Origin: Fidelibacterota bacterium
Lineage (GTDB): Bacteria; Fidelibacterota; UBA2242; JAFGTP01
Direction: 5' to 3'
DNA: 64,000 bases
NCBI GenBank assembly: GCA_016934035.1
Contig: JAFGTP010000043.1
Coordinates: 1 to 64,000, forward strand
Part shown: piece by piece, positions 38,998 through 48,566 of the stretch
Layout: each line of letters begins with the position of its first letter
Position numbering within the stretch: the first letter of the stretch is position 1
Notes under the pieces: model-generated
Told to the model about the DNA's origin: nothing
Database searches by the model: none
What the model saw: only the letters and a program-made list of their open reading frames with translations
Position numbers and translations under genes: made by a program

Positions 38998-39609
38998 TTA
39001 TTGGCAAAAGCGCAGGATTCTTGTAATCATCAGTTCTTTACGGGATTGCAGTATTTCAGCACTGTAATCAGCCGGTGCATAAATGATGATACAAGCATTT
39101 TGGGTGTGCAGATCAACAGATGTGCGCCGGGAATCTGTGATGGGAGAGCCAAAGACTCCGACATCGTCAGCCAGACAATAGCGCGCCGCCAGGTTGACCT
39201 GGCGATTGTTGATGCCTTCGTAAGATTCGTTTTCAAGACCTTCACGCAATACGATATCACCTTGAATCTTCGAACTGTCATAGACACCATTGGGTAGTAA
39301 AAAATCCAGCGCGCACCAGTTGCAGACATCCACCAGATTGTTGACTGAATGGAATTTTTTTTGTTTCATTGCCCGCCGAAGCAATGCTTCCGAAGAGGGG
39401 CGATGGCGGGTAGGATCCATCTTCAGTTGATGAAAAAGGTTGCGCGCCTGGAATACTCCGGGAATATGGCTGAGCGGAAGTTGAAAGTGTTCAAAATAAT
39501 TGTTACCGCACTTGACTAATTCATCGTAAGCGGATTTTTCAGATGCTATTTTTAAATCATTTAGAATAAAAAATTCATATCGGATATTGAGAGAGGTTAT
39601 GAGTTTCAT
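38998..39609 (-). CDS. B3/B4 tRNA-binding-domain protein
   Basis: 203 residues from this start. It matches the B3/4 domain that is also found in the beta subunit of phenylalanyl-tRNA synthetase, here as a stand-alone protein (RPSSEALLRR, NLVDVCNWCALDF, LPNGVYD, DSRRTSV). Stand-alone members may check or edit aminoacyl-tRNAs, though this is little studied. CAGGTA lies before the ATG at 39609; the open frame extends upstream into the tRNA-Arg region, which is surely not coding. It sits 85 bases upstream of the dnaE-like gene on the same strand. Confidence 0.8.
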   Translation of the reverse strand: MKLITSLNIRYEFFILNDLKIASEKSAYDELVKCGNNYFEHFQLPLSHIPGVFQARNLFHQLKMDPTRHRPSSEALLRRAMKQKKFHSVNNLVDVCNWCALDFLLPNGVYDSSKIQGDIVLREGLENESYEGINNRQVNLAARYCLADDVGVFGSPITDSRRTSVDLHTQNACIIIYAPADYSAEILQSRKELMITRILRFCQ

Positions 39610-39736
39610 TTTTGCTACCTGGTATTTTTTTTTAAAATCTATTTTCTGAAGGATATTAAACAAAAGAATAATAAGAAAAAAATATTGCTTAAATGAAATT
39701 ATACCGATAAATTTAGCCCGCTTTTTAAATGATGAT

Positions 39737-39810
39737 GCGCCCATAGCTCAATTGGATAGAGCGTCTGGCTACGGACCAGAAGGTTAGGGGTTCGACTCCT
39801 CTTGGGCGTA
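39737..39810 (+). tRNA. tRNA-Arg (anticodon ACG)
   Basis: A 74-base cloverleaf: acceptor GCGCCCA / TGGGCGT (first pair G-U), D arm AGCTCAATTGGATAGAGC, anticodon stem TCTGG / CCAGA with loop CTACGGA (anticodon ACG), T arm AGGGGTTCGACTCCTCT, discriminator A. CCA is not encoded. It reads CGN Arg codons after A34-to-inosine editing. The cas6-like gene starts on the other strand and ends 8 bases after it. Confidence 0.96.
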
Positions 39811-39817
39811 CATTTTT

Positions 39818-40630
39818 TTATTTCTCTTCATTGATTTCCACGCAACCAAAACCGCGATCTCCTTCTTCACCAAAACCACATTCATAACCAATTCTGATCA
39901 ATTCCGGATCTGCCTCAATAACAAAAGGAGCTTCAAAAGCCTTGACTTTTTCATCGTTTTCAAAATGAATCAGTTTACTGATCTTGCCTTTATTCTCATT
40001 GATGTATTTATTATCAAATTTAAAGAAAATATGGCTGTTCCCTGAATAAAGATTGCCATTGAGCATTTCATATTTATCTATCAGTGATTGCTTGAGTTTA
40101 TTAATAAATTTTTTTCTTTCTTTGTATTTCATGTAATTATAAAAATGCTTTTTGACAGTATTAAATTGTGTTTTCCAATTGGTACATACTGCTATTGGAG
40201 ATTTTGTAATGAAATGCATTCTGTTTTTAAACTCGGGGATGGCCAGTTTTTCCAGAAAATTGACTGTAAATTTTTTTTCTTCATTTTCAAATCGAAATAC
40301 AAAATGATAATTTTTAAATATTTCTACAAAATAAATAAAATAATGGTCTGGAAACGGTGCAGAAAAATAGAGTTCAGCCCGCTGGACATTATAAAAACCC
40401 AGTGAATTAATATTCCTGGGAAAAAAATTGAACTTTGAATAGGTATAATTTTTTTCCTCTATGATAATAGTTTTAAGATTTTCGAGGTGCTGCGGGGGGA
40501 TTGAATCGGATTTTTCCAGGTTTTCAATACCAATTACAAGTGCATAACGAATGGAGTTGTTAAGTTGTAAATGATAATTAAAAGGAACGGTTTGTTCCTC
40601 ATTACAGGATGTTTTTATAATAAATCTCAA
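39818..40630 (-). CDS. cas6: Cas6-family CRISPR RNA endoribonuclease (isolated)
   Basis: 270 residues from this start. The N-terminal part has the Cas6 pattern VPFNYHLQLNNSIRYAL, the middle has ITKSPIAV, and the C-terminus has the diagnostic Gly-rich segment PELIRIGYECGFG..GDRGFGCVEI. Cas6 cuts CRISPR transcripts within the repeat. The chosen start is TTG at 40630, because AAGGAG lies 11 bases upstream and homologues begin with MRF; a longer TTG start exists at 40681. No other cas gene and no CRISPR array lies in this window. It sits between tRNA-Arg and the trp operon terminator. Confidence 0.85.
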   Translation of the reverse strand: MRFIIKTSCNEEQTVPFNYHLQLNNSIRYALVIGIENLEKSDSIPPQHLENLKTIIIEEKNYTYSKFNFFPRNINSLGFYNVQRAELYFSAPFPDHYFIYFVEIFKNYHFVFRFENEEKKFTVNFLEKLAIPEFKNRMHFITKSPIAVCTNWKTQFNTVKKHFYNYMKYKERKKFINKLKQSLIDKYEMLNGNLYSGNSHIFFKFDNKYINENKGKISKLIHFENDEKVKAFEAPFVIEADPELIRIGYECGFGEEGDRGFGCVEINEEK

Positions 40631-40820
40631 CTGTGAAATTTCTCCTTGCTGTGTCTGATTATAAAAATGCCGATGTAGCAAAATTTAAAAATTATTTAAG
40701 CAATAGCAAACATTTTTATATCTTATAATTTTTAGCATTTCAAGATAATTTTCAAGTATATTGAAATATTTCTAAAAAAAGTATTTTTTTCGACTGATAA
40801 TACAAAAATTATTAATGTTT

Positions 40821-40872
40821 TTTACAATAAAATTGGCCGAATACAACTGATAGCGGCCAATTTTATTGTAAA
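40821..40872 (-). terminator. Long hairpin terminator behind the trp operon
   Basis: A perfect inverted repeat of 17 bp (about 19 with flanking A-T pairs): arms 40823-40839 and 40854-40870, core GGCCG / CGGCC, with AT-rich bases outside and a 14-base loop. It begins about 10 bases after the trpA stop codon. The inner GC helix followed by AATTTTATTG looks like a terminator for the trp operon, and it also separates it from the cas6-like gene. Confidence 0.85.
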
Positions 40873-40880
40873 GATACAGG

Positions 40881-41675
40881 CTATTTTTGTGCGGAAATTT
40901 GTTGTAGATAATTTTTTAATTCTTTCTGCATTTTTGGAATATCGGACAATGAATTCTGGATCTGTTTTATGATGGCACTGCCAATAATTCCACCATCGGC
41001 ATGAACCTGCTTGAGATTTTTAAAATGGGATGGATCAGAAATTCCAAAACCAACATTGATTGGCAGATTGGATACCTGGCGAATTGTTTTAATCGTCTCT
41101 GCAAGATCGATGCGTGCCTTTTCATGTGTGCCGGTGACCCCCAATCTGGATACCAAATAGATAAAACCTGTTGTCATTTGACAAATTTTGTCGATGCGTT
41201 CTTTTGGTGTAACGGGTGTAATAATGAACACGGTTTGAATTCCATATTTTTGGGCAATGACCCGGTATTCTTCAGATTCCTCGGGCGGAATATCCGGAAT
41301 TAATACTGAATTGATTTTTAATTCCTGCAATCTCTTATAAAAATTTTCTGTACCGTAAGTAAAAACCAAGTTTGCATAGACCAGAAGTCCGATAGGAATT
41401 GGACTGAATTTTCTGATTTTTTCTAATATTGTTAGACATTTTTCGGTGTTAATGTTATTATGCAAAGCAATATTATTGGCTTCCTGTATGATAGGTCCGT
41501 CAGCAACCGGATCTGAGAATGGAAAACCCAATTCCAGGATATCGGCACCGTTTTCAATCAAAGTTTGAATGACAGAAAGACTGGTTTCAAAATTGGGAAA
41601 CCCTAATATAGTAAAAGGAAGAAATGCGATTTTGCCTTCCTTTTTCAGGTTTATATAGACATTATGATAATTCAT
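40881..41675 (-). CDS. trpA: Tryptophan synthase alpha subunit
   Basis: 264 residues, normal. It splits indole-3-glycerol phosphate to indole and glyceraldehyde 3-phosphate, passing indole to TrpB. The catalytic Glu is in LELGFPFSDPVADGP and the second acidic residue in LIPDIPPEE; the phosphate loop GFGISDPSH is intact. It is the last gene of the trp operon, 39 bases after trpB. Confidence 0.96.
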   Translation of the reverse strand: MNYHNVYINLKKEGKIAFLPFTILGFPNFETSLSVIQTLIENGADILELGFPFSDPVADGPIIQEANNIALHNNINTEKCLTILEKIRKFSPIPIGLLVYANLVFTYGTENFYKRLQELKINSVLIPDIPPEESEEYRVIAQKYGIQTVFIITPVTPKERIDKICQMTTGFIYLVSRLGVTGTHEKARIDLAETIKTIRQVSNLPINVGFGISDPSHFKNLKQVHADGGIIGSAIIKQIQNSLSDIPKMQKELKNYLQQISAQK

Positions 41676-41714
41676 TGTTTTCTCTTTCGTTTTTTATATG
41701 AATTAGAGGTGCTT

Positions 41715-42902
41715 TTAAGAAACATTACGACTTTCATATTTTATCACACTCATTAGATCTTTATCACCTCGACCAGATAAATTGATTAGAACAATTTCAC
41801 CGGGTTGATAGGTTTTATAGTTTTTAATGACATAACCAATGGCATGTGAAGATTCCAGTGCGGGAATGATGCCTTCTTTTTCTGAAAGCATTTTAAATCC
41901 TTTGACTGCCCAGTCATCATTCAGGTAATCATATTTTGCTCGACCCGTTTCCGCAAGGTGGGTGTGTTCCGGTCCGATAGCACAATAATCCAATCCGGCA
42001 GAAATGGAATAGGTATTGCGGATTTGACCTAAATTTTCCTGCAGTACATAAGTCTTTGTTCCCTGAAAAATACCGGGTTTGGAATTTATAGTGTCGCACA
42101 TGCGGGAAGCGTGTTTTCCGGATTCAATCCCCTTGCCACCGGCTTCCACACCAATCAATCGCACTTTTTTATCATCCAGAAATCCTTTGAAAATGCCCAT
42201 TGCATTGCTGCCACCACCAACACAGGCCACAACATAATCCGGCAGTTTTTTTGCAATATTCAGCATCTGTTGACGGGCTTCAATGCCTATAATACTTTGA
42301 AAATAGGTGACCATTTCAGGGAATGGATGGGGGCCCAGTACTGAACCGAGTAAATAATGAGTGGATTCAACGCTACTGCTCCAGTCGCGCAGGGCTTCAT
42401 TGATAGCGTCTTTTAGTGTCCGTGTTCCTGAAACCACCCGATGGACTGTCGCCCCAAGAAGTTCCATGCGGTGAACATTTATGGCCTGACGTTCACAATC
42501 CACTTCACCCATGTATATCTCACATTTCAGGCCAAGCCGGGCACAGGCTGTCGCTGTGGCAACCCCGTGTTGTCCGGCTCCGGTTTCTGCAATAATTCGT
42601 GTTTTGCCGAGTTTTCTGGCCAGGAGGGCCTGACCCAGAGCGTTGTTAATTTTGTGTGCGCCGGTGTGGTTTAAGTCTTCACGTTTGAGATAGATTTCAC
42701 AATTGAGTTCTTTGCTCATATTAGCACAATAGGTTAGGGGTGTAGGACGGCCGGAATAATTTTGCAGCATTGTATTTAATTCTTTTAAAAACCTGGAATC
42801 TTTCTTGATTTCCTCAAAAGATTTTTCCAATTCCAGGATTGCAGGCATCAATAATTCTGAAATATACTGGCCACCCCAATTTCCATAATATCCTTTTTTC
42901 AT
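41715..42902 (-). CDS. trpB: Tryptophan synthase beta subunit
   Basis: 395 residues, normal TrpB1 length. PLP-dependent; joins indole and serine to make tryptophan. The Schiff-base Lys lies in [13 protein letters not shown], and the PLP phosphate loop is GGGSNAMG. The ATGA start overlaps the end of the fused trpCF gene. It works as an alpha2-beta2 complex with TrpA. Confidence 0.97.
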   Translation of the reverse strand: MKKGYYGNWGGQYISELLMPAILELEKSFEEIKKDSRFLKELNTMLQNYSGRPTPLTYCANMSKELNCEIYLKREDLNHTGAHKINNALGQALLARKLGKTRIIAETGAGQHGVATATACARLGLKCEIYMGEVDCERQAINVHRMELLGATVHRVVSGTRTLKDAINEALRDWSSSVESTHYLLGSVLGPHPFPEMVTYFQSIIGIEARQQMLNIAKKLPDYVVACVGGGSNAMGIFKGFLDDKKVRLIGVEAGGKGIESGKHASRMCDTINSKPGIFQGTKTYVLQENLGQIRNTYSISAGLDYCAIGPEHTHLAETGRAKYDYLNDDWAVKGFKMLSEKEGIIPALESSHAIGYVIKNYKTYQPGEIVLINLSGRGDKDLMSVIKYESRNVS

Positions 42903-44278
42903 TTTAGTCCTTTTAGTATTTGATCAATTTTCTTATAATCTTTAATTCCGGGTGAATTTTCCACTCCGGAACTGATATCTAAAACATCGGGTTTATAGCC
43001 CAGAATATCGGTATAGTTTTCCGAATTGATACCCCCGGCCACAAACAGATTTCTGTGTTTTATTTTTTCAATATTTTTCCAGTTAAAAGATTGTCCCGTG
43101 CCGCCATATACATTGGGACTGTAAGTATCCATGAGAACATATTTTGCCTGACAATTATTGATTTGGTTGATCTTGATTTGATCCAATTGGTTTTCAATTC
43201 GAAAAACTTTGATAACCCTGTCCTGAAAATTATAATAAAAGGATTCCGTTTCATCGCCATGTAGTTGAGCCAGGTCCAACTGACATCTGTTCATAATATC
43301 CAAGACTCTTTTCGGGTCTTCATTAACAAAAACACCCACTAATTTAACTTGGGGAAAAAGGTCTTTGATCTCAGTGGAAATGGCAGCGGAAACTCTGGGG
43401 TCAGTGTACCTTTTTGACTTCTGACTGAATATAAATCCCAGATAATCAACTCCGTTTTCACCACAATATATTGCATCTTTTAATTGGGTAATACCACAAA
43501 TCTTGATATCAGGTTTGAATAACGAGGCTATCCTTGCGGATGGATTTTCATTCAACATCAGTGACGTTCCCACCAGAATTGCATCGGCAAAATCTATGAT
43601 TTTCTTTACATCATTCCGGGTATTGATGCCGGATTCTGTGACAATGATGTTAGATTTTTTTCGCAGTTTTTCTGAAAGTTTTTTTGTCGTATCAAGGGAG
43701 ATTGTGAAATCTTTAAGATTTCGGTTGTTTATTCCTGCAATATCAACAATGGAGGGTAATTTTACAATTTCGTCTTCATTGTGTACTTCCACCAGGCAAT
43801 CCATTTTCAAGGATTTGGCGATATTAATAAAATGCTCCATTGTCTCTGTCGTCAATTCTGAAGCAATCAGCAAAATAGCATCAGCGCCAAAATAGCGAGC
43901 TTCATAGATTTGATATTCATCGATGATAAAATCTTTGCAGAGAACAGGTTTTGTGGTTTGCAGGCTGATTTGAAGCATCTCTTCCAGAGTTCCGCCAAAA
44001 TATTGATAATCTGTAAGAAAAGAAATCGCACTAACAAAGTGGTTTTGGGAATAAATTTTTACAATTTCAAAAATATTTACATCATTACGGATTGTTCCTT
44101 TGGAAGGAGATTTTCGTTTGACTTCAGCAATAAGATTCAGTCCGTGTCCTTTACTAATTGCCATTTTGAAATCACGAACAGAAGGTGAAAGGCCTGCTTT
44201 TATTTTTTCAATTGACACAAAAGATTTTCTTTGGTCGACTTCTTTTCTCTTGTTTTGGATTATTTCGTCAATAATCAT
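42899..44278 (-). CDS. trpCF: Bifunctional indole-3-glycerol-phosphate synthase / phosphoribosylanthranilate isomerase (TrpC-TrpF fusion)
   Basis: 459 residues. TrpC covers about 1-255 ([38 protein letters not shown]) and TrpF about 256-459 ([19 protein letters not shown], and DISSGVE near the end). The protein therefore carries both steps between phosphoribosylanthranilate and indole-glycerol phosphate. Such a fusion is best known from enteric bacteria but also occurs elsewhere. It overlaps trpD and trpB by ATGA at either end. Confidence 0.96.
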   Translation of the reverse strand: MIIDEIIQNKRKEVDQRKSFVSIEKIKAGLSPSVRDFKMAISKGHGLNLIAEVKRKSPSKGTIRNDVNIFEIVKIYSQNHFVSAISFLTDYQYFGGTLEEMLQISLQTTKPVLCKDFIIDEYQIYEARYFGADAILLIASELTTETMEHFINIAKSLKMDCLVEVHNEDEIVKLPSIVDIAGINNRNLKDFTISLDTTKKLSEKLRKKSNIIVTESGINTRNDVKKIIDFADAILVGTSLMLNENPSARIASLFKPDIKICGITQLKDAIYCGENGVDYLGFIFSQKSKRYTDPRVSAAISTEIKDLFPQVKLVGVFVNEDPKRVLDIMNRCQLDLAQLHGDETESFYYNFQDRVIKVFRIENQLDQIKINQINNCQAKYVLMDTYSPNVYGGTGQSFNWKNIEKIKHRNLFVAGGINSENYTDILGYKPDVLDISSGVENSPGIKDYKKIDQILKGLK

Positions 44279-45273
44279 GCAGCACCTTTTAAATCTTTCA
44301 ATTTTTCCAAAGCCAGACCAGAATCAATTATGGCAGCGGCCTTATTGATACCATCGATGGGGGAGGTGGCTATATTGCCTAAAACCAGGGCAAAAGCGGA
44401 ATTGAGCAAAACAATGTCACGTTTCGGGCCTTTTTTACCGGATAAAATTTCAATGACCATTTTCGCATTTTCTTCTTTATCTTTTCCCATGATATCCCGG
44501 CTGGTTGCTTTCGGAAGGCCAAATTCTTGAACATCAATGATATAGGTCTGGACATCACCGTTCCTTAATTCGGTAATTTTGGTTTTTCCAAGTGTCGAAA
44601 TTTCATCCAATCCGCCCTCACCATGAACAACCATTGCCCGCTTCACACCGATATTTCCTAATACCCGGGCCATGATTTCTGTAAGTTCCGGATCAAAAAC
44701 CCCCAGTAGTTGCGTATTGGCATTGGCCGGATTTGTCAGTGGGCCTAAAATATTGAAAACCGTACGAACGGCAAGTCCTTTCCGAACAGGCATCACATAT
44801 TTCATGGCTTGGTGTAAAAAGGGGGCGAACATAAATCCAAAATTTTTTTTCAGAATGGAATCTGCAACAGAATTGACATCCTCTTCAAGATTGATTCCCA
44901 GCATTTCCAGCACATCTGCACTGCCGCATTTTGACGAGGCGCTGCGGTTGCCATGTTTGGCTACCTTTATGCCGGCTGCTGCAGCGATTATACCGACAAT
45001 TGTAGAAATATTGAAGGTATGCAGGCGACTTCCTCCGGTGCCGCAACAATCAAAGAGTACATCTCCATTGACAGTGACTGGAACTTTGGTGGATTTTTCA
45101 CGCATGACTTTTGCAAAGCCAGTTACTTCTTCTTCCGATTCACCTTTGGCTGCCAGTGCTGTCAAATAGCCTGCAATTTGAATTTCTGACAATGTACCGG
45201 TCATTATTCGGGTCATTAATGTTTCTGCTTCTGATTGAGATAGATGCTGCCCGCTGATTATTTTATCCAACAT
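44275..45273 (-). CDS. trpD: Anthranilate phosphoribosyltransferase
   Basis: 332 residues, normal. Adds phosphoribose from PRPP to anthranilate. The PRPP-binding segments DCCGTGGS and KHGNRSASSKCGSAD are intact. It is not fused to TrpG, unlike in E. coli. Its start lies inside the end of trpG (11-base overlap), and its stop overlaps the trpCF start. Confidence 0.96.
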   Translation of the reverse strand: MLDKIISGQHLSQSEAETLMTRIMTGTLSEIQIAGYLTALAAKGESEEEVTGFAKVMREKSTKVPVTVNGDVLFDCCGTGGSRLHTFNISTIVGIIAAAAGIKVAKHGNRSASSKCGSADVLEMLGINLEEDVNSVADSILKKNFGFMFAPFLHQAMKYVMPVRKGLAVRTVFNILGPLTNPANANTQLLGVFDPELTEIMARVLGNIGVKRAMVVHGEGGLDEISTLGKTKITELRNGDVQTYIIDVQEFGLPKATSRDIMGKDKEENAKMVIEILSGKKGPKRDIVLLNSAFALVLGNIATSPIDGINKAAAIIDSGLALEKLKDLKGAA

Positions 45274-45844
45274 CTTTAATTCTCCTAATTAAATTGTTAA
45301 TAAGTGAGTTGCCGCTGGCGGTCAGAATGCTTTCTGGATGAAACTGGACACCACTGATATTATATTTTTCATGATATATCGCCATGGGTATATCCCGGTG
45401 GTTTGCTGCTACAATAAATCCTTTTGGTATTGATTCTGCATATAGGGAATGATAGCGACCGACATGAATGGGGTTGGGTAATCCTTTAAAAATATTCTGA
45501 TTATTGTGCGTTATAATACTGGATTTTCCATGCAATACTTCATAACAACGGGATACTTTTCCACCAAATTCTTCGACAATACACTGAAAACCCAGGCATA
45601 CTCCGAAAACGGCAATATCCCTGTGGTATTTTCGTATGACCGCTTTGCATATTCCGGCATTGGACGGGTTGGATGGACCAGGGGAGATAACGATGAGTTT
45701 AAAATCCGTTTCCGTGATGACTTTCTCAATTTCTTTCATGGAAATATTGTTTCGATATATCGAAACATCGCATCCGATTTTTTCAATTTCATCTACAAGA
45801 TTATAGGTAAAGGAATCAAAATTATCGATCATCAGAATGTTCAT
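45263..45844 (-). CDS. trpG: Anthranilate synthase glutaminase component
   Basis: 193 residues, class I glutamine amidotransferase. The nucleophile Cys is in FGVCLGFQ and the catalytic His-Glu pair in VQFHPES. It feeds ammonia from glutamine to TrpE. The start overlaps the trpE stop codon (ATGA). A role in folate synthesis (PabA) is also possible for such proteins, but the operon makes TrpG the clear choice. Confidence 0.95.
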   Translation of the reverse strand: MNILMIDNFDSFTYNLVDEIEKIGCDVSIYRNNISMKEIEKVITETDFKLIVISPGPSNPSNAGICKAVIRKYHRDIAVFGVCLGFQCIVEEFGGKVSRCYEVLHGKSSIITHNNQNIFKGLPNPIHVGRYHSLYAESIPKGFIVAANHRDIPMAIYHEKYNISGVQFHPESILTASGNSLINNLIRRIKDVG

Positions 45845-47448
45845 GATTTTCCTCCTCGGGACAATGCCAGAACACTGGCTCTGGATTTATTAATGGTTTC
45901 TTCCCATTCTTTTTCCGGTATCGAATCATAGACAATGCCTGCACCGACCTTGATATATATATGGCCGTTTTTAAATCGCATGGAGCGGATATTTATGCAG
46001 GAATCAAAATTACCGTCCGGGGTAAAATAGCCAACAGACCCACCATAATAACCCCGTTTTCCGGTTTCATAGAGGCGAATCAATTTCATGGCTTCGATTT
46101 TTGGTGCACCGGTCAAGGTACCCATATTCATCGAAGCCACATAAGCATGGAGTGCATCATATTCTTTTTTCAACTGCCCGCTGACATTGGATACCAGGTG
46201 CTGAACATGGGAATATTTTTCAATGATGAAGGGTTCATCAACATAGCGTGAACCTTTTTGACAAACCCGGGCAACATCGTTTCTGGCCAGGTCAATCAAC
46301 ATGGTATGTTCAGCCTGTTCCTTGGGGTCGAGTTTGAGTTCCAACTCATATTTAGAGTCCAGGTCAGAATCAATTTTACCATTAATATACCCTCTGGGTT
46401 TTGTCCCGGCTATGGGGCGAATTTCCAGAATTTTTTCATCTTTCCCCTCAACACGAATGAACATTTCGGGACTGGAACCCAAAATACATCCATCGCTGGT
46501 ATTGAAATAAAACATATAGGGGCCGGGATTGATCGTGCGTAAATTTTTATAGGCTTTATAAGGAGGAATTTTTGTATCGCCAATCAGCGTACGGCAAAGG
46601 ACGGCCTGAAAAATATCGCCAGCAAGAATATGCTCTTTCAATTGGCTGACTTTTTTAAGAAAATTCTCTTTTTCTGTGTCGGTAATCCATTCGATTTCTT
46701 CATCAGTTTCATCAAAATAAGAAGGGAAACCGGTATTTTTGCATAATTGCAGACATTCTTCGTATCGGTTCAATTTTTTGATGCAGTCCAGATAAACATC
46801 ATCTCTGCTTTGGTTCGATATCAAGGCGTTGGCTACGAATTTCATTTCGTTTTTGATATGGTCCATGATAAAAAAATTATCAACGTAGATCATCTCATAA
46901 TCATGGTCGCCAATGATATCTGTTTTTGAGGGTGGTAAATCTTCAAACTGATCGATTATATCATAACTGATAGCCCCAAAAATTCCGCCGGCCGGATTAA
47001 CACCATTTGAAATTGGAATAAAGCGATTATTAATGACCCTCAAAATATCAAAATGGGTTCGTGCTTTTAACCGTTCTCTTTCATCGGTCTGGGATTTGTC
47101 AGGTATCAGTGTGCCGCTGATTTTTTCTTTTGTGATTACAAGATCATCGCAAAATATCAGATCATCAACAATTTCAGCCAGGAAATATTCACCGGTTTTA
47201 TTGAGTGCTTTAATAACAAAATTTTCTCCTTTACCTTTGATCTTCAAACAAGGATTAATTGCACCGATGCTTTTTTCACCGTATTTAGAAATGGTATTAG
47301 CAGATTCCAGCAAAATACAGTTTGTATCTTGGCCGAAATTTGTCAAATGACCAAAAAAAAGTACCGGATCAATGTTAATCTTCTGACTTTTGATGATTGG
47401 AACCAGATCACCTTTTTGGGCATGCTTAATTCGATTAAAATCTTCCAT
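45841..47448 (-). CDS. trpE: Anthranilate synthase component I
   Basis: 535 residues. It turns chorismate and ammonia into anthranilate. The feedback site for tryptophan is recognisable from the LLES motif near residue 48 (NCILLESAN). The C-terminal chorismate-binding domain has RPIAGTKPRG and GAPKIEAM. AGGAG lies five bases before the start, and the attenuator T-run ends only a few bases upstream of it. It is therefore controlled both by feedback inhibition and by attenuation. Confidence 0.97.
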   Translation of the reverse strand: MEDFNRIKHAQKGDLVPIIKSQKINIDPVLFFGHLTNFGQDTNCILLESANTISKYGEKSIGAINPCLKIKGKGENFVIKALNKTGEYFLAEIVDDLIFCDDLVITKEKISGTLIPDKSQTDERERLKARTHFDILRVINNRFIPISNGVNPAGGIFGAISYDIIDQFEDLPPSKTDIIGDHDYEMIYVDNFFIMDHIKNEMKFVANALISNQSRDDVYLDCIKKLNRYEECLQLCKNTGFPSYFDETDEEIEWITDTEKENFLKKVSQLKEHILAGDIFQAVLCRTLIGDTKIPPYKAYKNLRTINPGPYMFYFNTSDGCILGSSPEMFIRVEGKDEKILEIRPIAGTKPRGYINGKIDSDLDSKYELELKLDPKEQAEHTMLIDLARNDVARVCQKGSRYVDEPFIIEKYSHVQHLVSNVSGQLKKEYDALHAYVASMNMGTLTGAPKIEAMKLIRLYETGKRGYYGGSVGYFTPDGNFDSCINIRSMRFKNGHIYIKVGAGIVYDSIPEKEWEETINKSRASVLALSRGGKS

Positions 47449-47463
47449 AAATTCTCCTATAAA

Positions 47464-47506
47464 TGAAAAAAGCCGCTAGACCCTTTCGGGTTAGCGGCTT
47501 TTAATT
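47464..47506 (-). terminator. trp attenuator terminator, overlapping a possible antiterminator
   Basis: On the minus strand, an 8-bp stem AGCCGCTA / TAGCGGCT with an inner AACCC / GGGT part and a GAAA loop (47471-47499), followed by TTTTTT that ends just before the trpE ribosome site. The upstream segment at 47529-47543 can pair instead with 47489-47506 (GGTT/AACC plus a 9-bp helix with one bulged A), which would break the terminator. This is the arrangement expected of transcription attenuation. Confidence 0.9.
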
Positions 47507-47530
47507 TTTATGTTTTTTATTAAATGTTAA

Positions 47531-47626
47531 TTAAAGCGGAACCTTCAGGGTTTCAGAAATAGTATACTGCCAGTTCCACCACCAGTTATTTGAATTAAGA
47601 TTGATATTTGTTCTACTTTTTATCAT
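47531..47626 (-). CDS. trpL: trp operon leader peptide
   Basis: 31 codons, starting with MIKSRTNIN and containing WWWNW at residues 15-19, i.e. four Trp codons within five. It ends in TAA some 30 bases before the terminator hairpin. A ribosome stalled at the Trp codons would cover GTGGAAC (complement at 47573-47579), which otherwise pairs with GTTCCGC (47536-47542); freeing the latter region would allow the antiterminator to form. The Shine-Dalgarno is weak. The gene is too short for usual gene finders. The Trp run, hairpins and operon position together make chance very unlikely. Confidence 0.9.
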   Translation of the reverse strand: MIKSRTNINLNSNNWWWNWQYTISETLKVPL

Positions 47627-47714
47627 GGGCTTAATTTAGAATTCCATTTTATTTAACAAAATAATTTTTTTATAAAGTGATTAAAAAAAATGGTTTGATG
47701 AGGAAAAACCAAAA

Positions 47715-48566
47715 TCAAATTCCTTTTACTCTAATAGTTCCATTGGTTGTTACTAGATCCACTTCACCTTCTCCATTACCCAAAATTCCTGAAACAGAAT
47801 ATTTACTCTGTTGGAAATTACTGAATGTCAAATTGTTGGTTGAAATTGAACCATTGGTAATTTTGGCTGAAAATTCTGCTGAGGTTGATTGGGGAATATC
47901 TAGATTTATGTTGCCATTGGTGACATAAATCTTACAAACTCCTTGTTTGGATAATGTGCTTTCACCATCAATGTTGCCATTGGTCAGGTTTATATCGGAA
48001 CTGCCACAATGCGAATCAATGAAAATATTGCCATTGGTCAGGTCAACTGTCTGAGCCCCCTCAAGATTATTGATTTCAATATTTCCATTTGTCAATCGAA
48101 TATCTGTGGAATTTCCCATAGAATCTATGGAGACATTGCCATTGATATTGAGGATTTCGGAATAAAAAATATAGGGTAATTTAATATGGTATTCGACTTC
48201 ATAGCTTCTGCCATGAGTTTCATCAGGTTGGATCGTGCGTACTAATATTTTTTCATTCCATTGCAACCACTCAACTTCCAGAAGATCCAGATGCTCTTCT
48301 GCATCGGCCCTGGAATCTGATTTTACTTTGCGGGTACCGAGAATGTGGATCAGGCTGTCTCCTGATGTACCGGAAATTTCAATATTTCCATTGATTCCCT
48401 GAATTTCAAAAGATGAAAATCCTTCTGCATCTATTTCAAAAGAAAAGTTTTCCTCTACCGAAAAATTCGTATTATGCACACAATTATTACAATCCAGTAT
48501 CCTTTCGCATCGTGATAAAAATCCGATAAAAACAATAAATAAGATAGAGTGTTTGATTTTCCACAT
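47715..48566 (-). CDS. Secreted DUF4097-like protein with TNGNI repeats
   Basis: 283 residues. A hydrophobic N-terminus is followed by Cys20 (FLSRCE), which may be a lipoprotein site, though the lipobox is not canonical. From about residue 55 the protein carries at least eight units of the type TNGNI, roughly 15-25 residues apart (NGNIEISG, NGNVSIDS, LTNGNIEINN, LTNGNIFIDS, LTNGNIDGES, VTNGNINLDI, TNGSIS, TNGTIRV). This matches the beta-solenoid pattern of DUF4097 / adhesin-head proteins. Function unknown; probably envelope-attached. Confidence 0.75.
   Translation of the reverse strand: MWKIKHSILFIVFIGFLSRCERILDCNNCVHNTNFSVEENFSFEIDAEGFSSFEIQGINGNIEISGTSGDSLIHILGTRKVKSDSRADAEEHLDLLEVEWLQWNEKILVRTIQPDETHGRSYEVEYHIKLPYIFYSEILNINGNVSIDSMGNSTDIRLTNGNIEINNLEGAQTVDLTNGNIFIDSHCGSSDINLTNGNIDGESTLSKQGVCKIYVTNGNINLDIPQSTSAEFSAKITNGSISTNNLTFSNFQQSKYSVSGILGNGEGEVDLVTTNGTIRVKGI

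Noticed and set aside
38998-39744. Longer version of the B3/B4-domain gene starting at 39744
   Set aside because: It would read through the 5' end of the tRNA-Arg gene; homology and a ribosome site support 39609.
40682-40880. Possible CRISPR array next to the cas6-like gene
   Set aside because: No regularly spaced direct repeats are visible; the only repeat is the single trp terminator hairpin.
47715-48200. Recurrent CCATTGGT-type DNA words that resemble a tandem repeat
   Set aside because: They are explained by the coding of the repeated TNGNI protein motif and their spacing varies with the protein.
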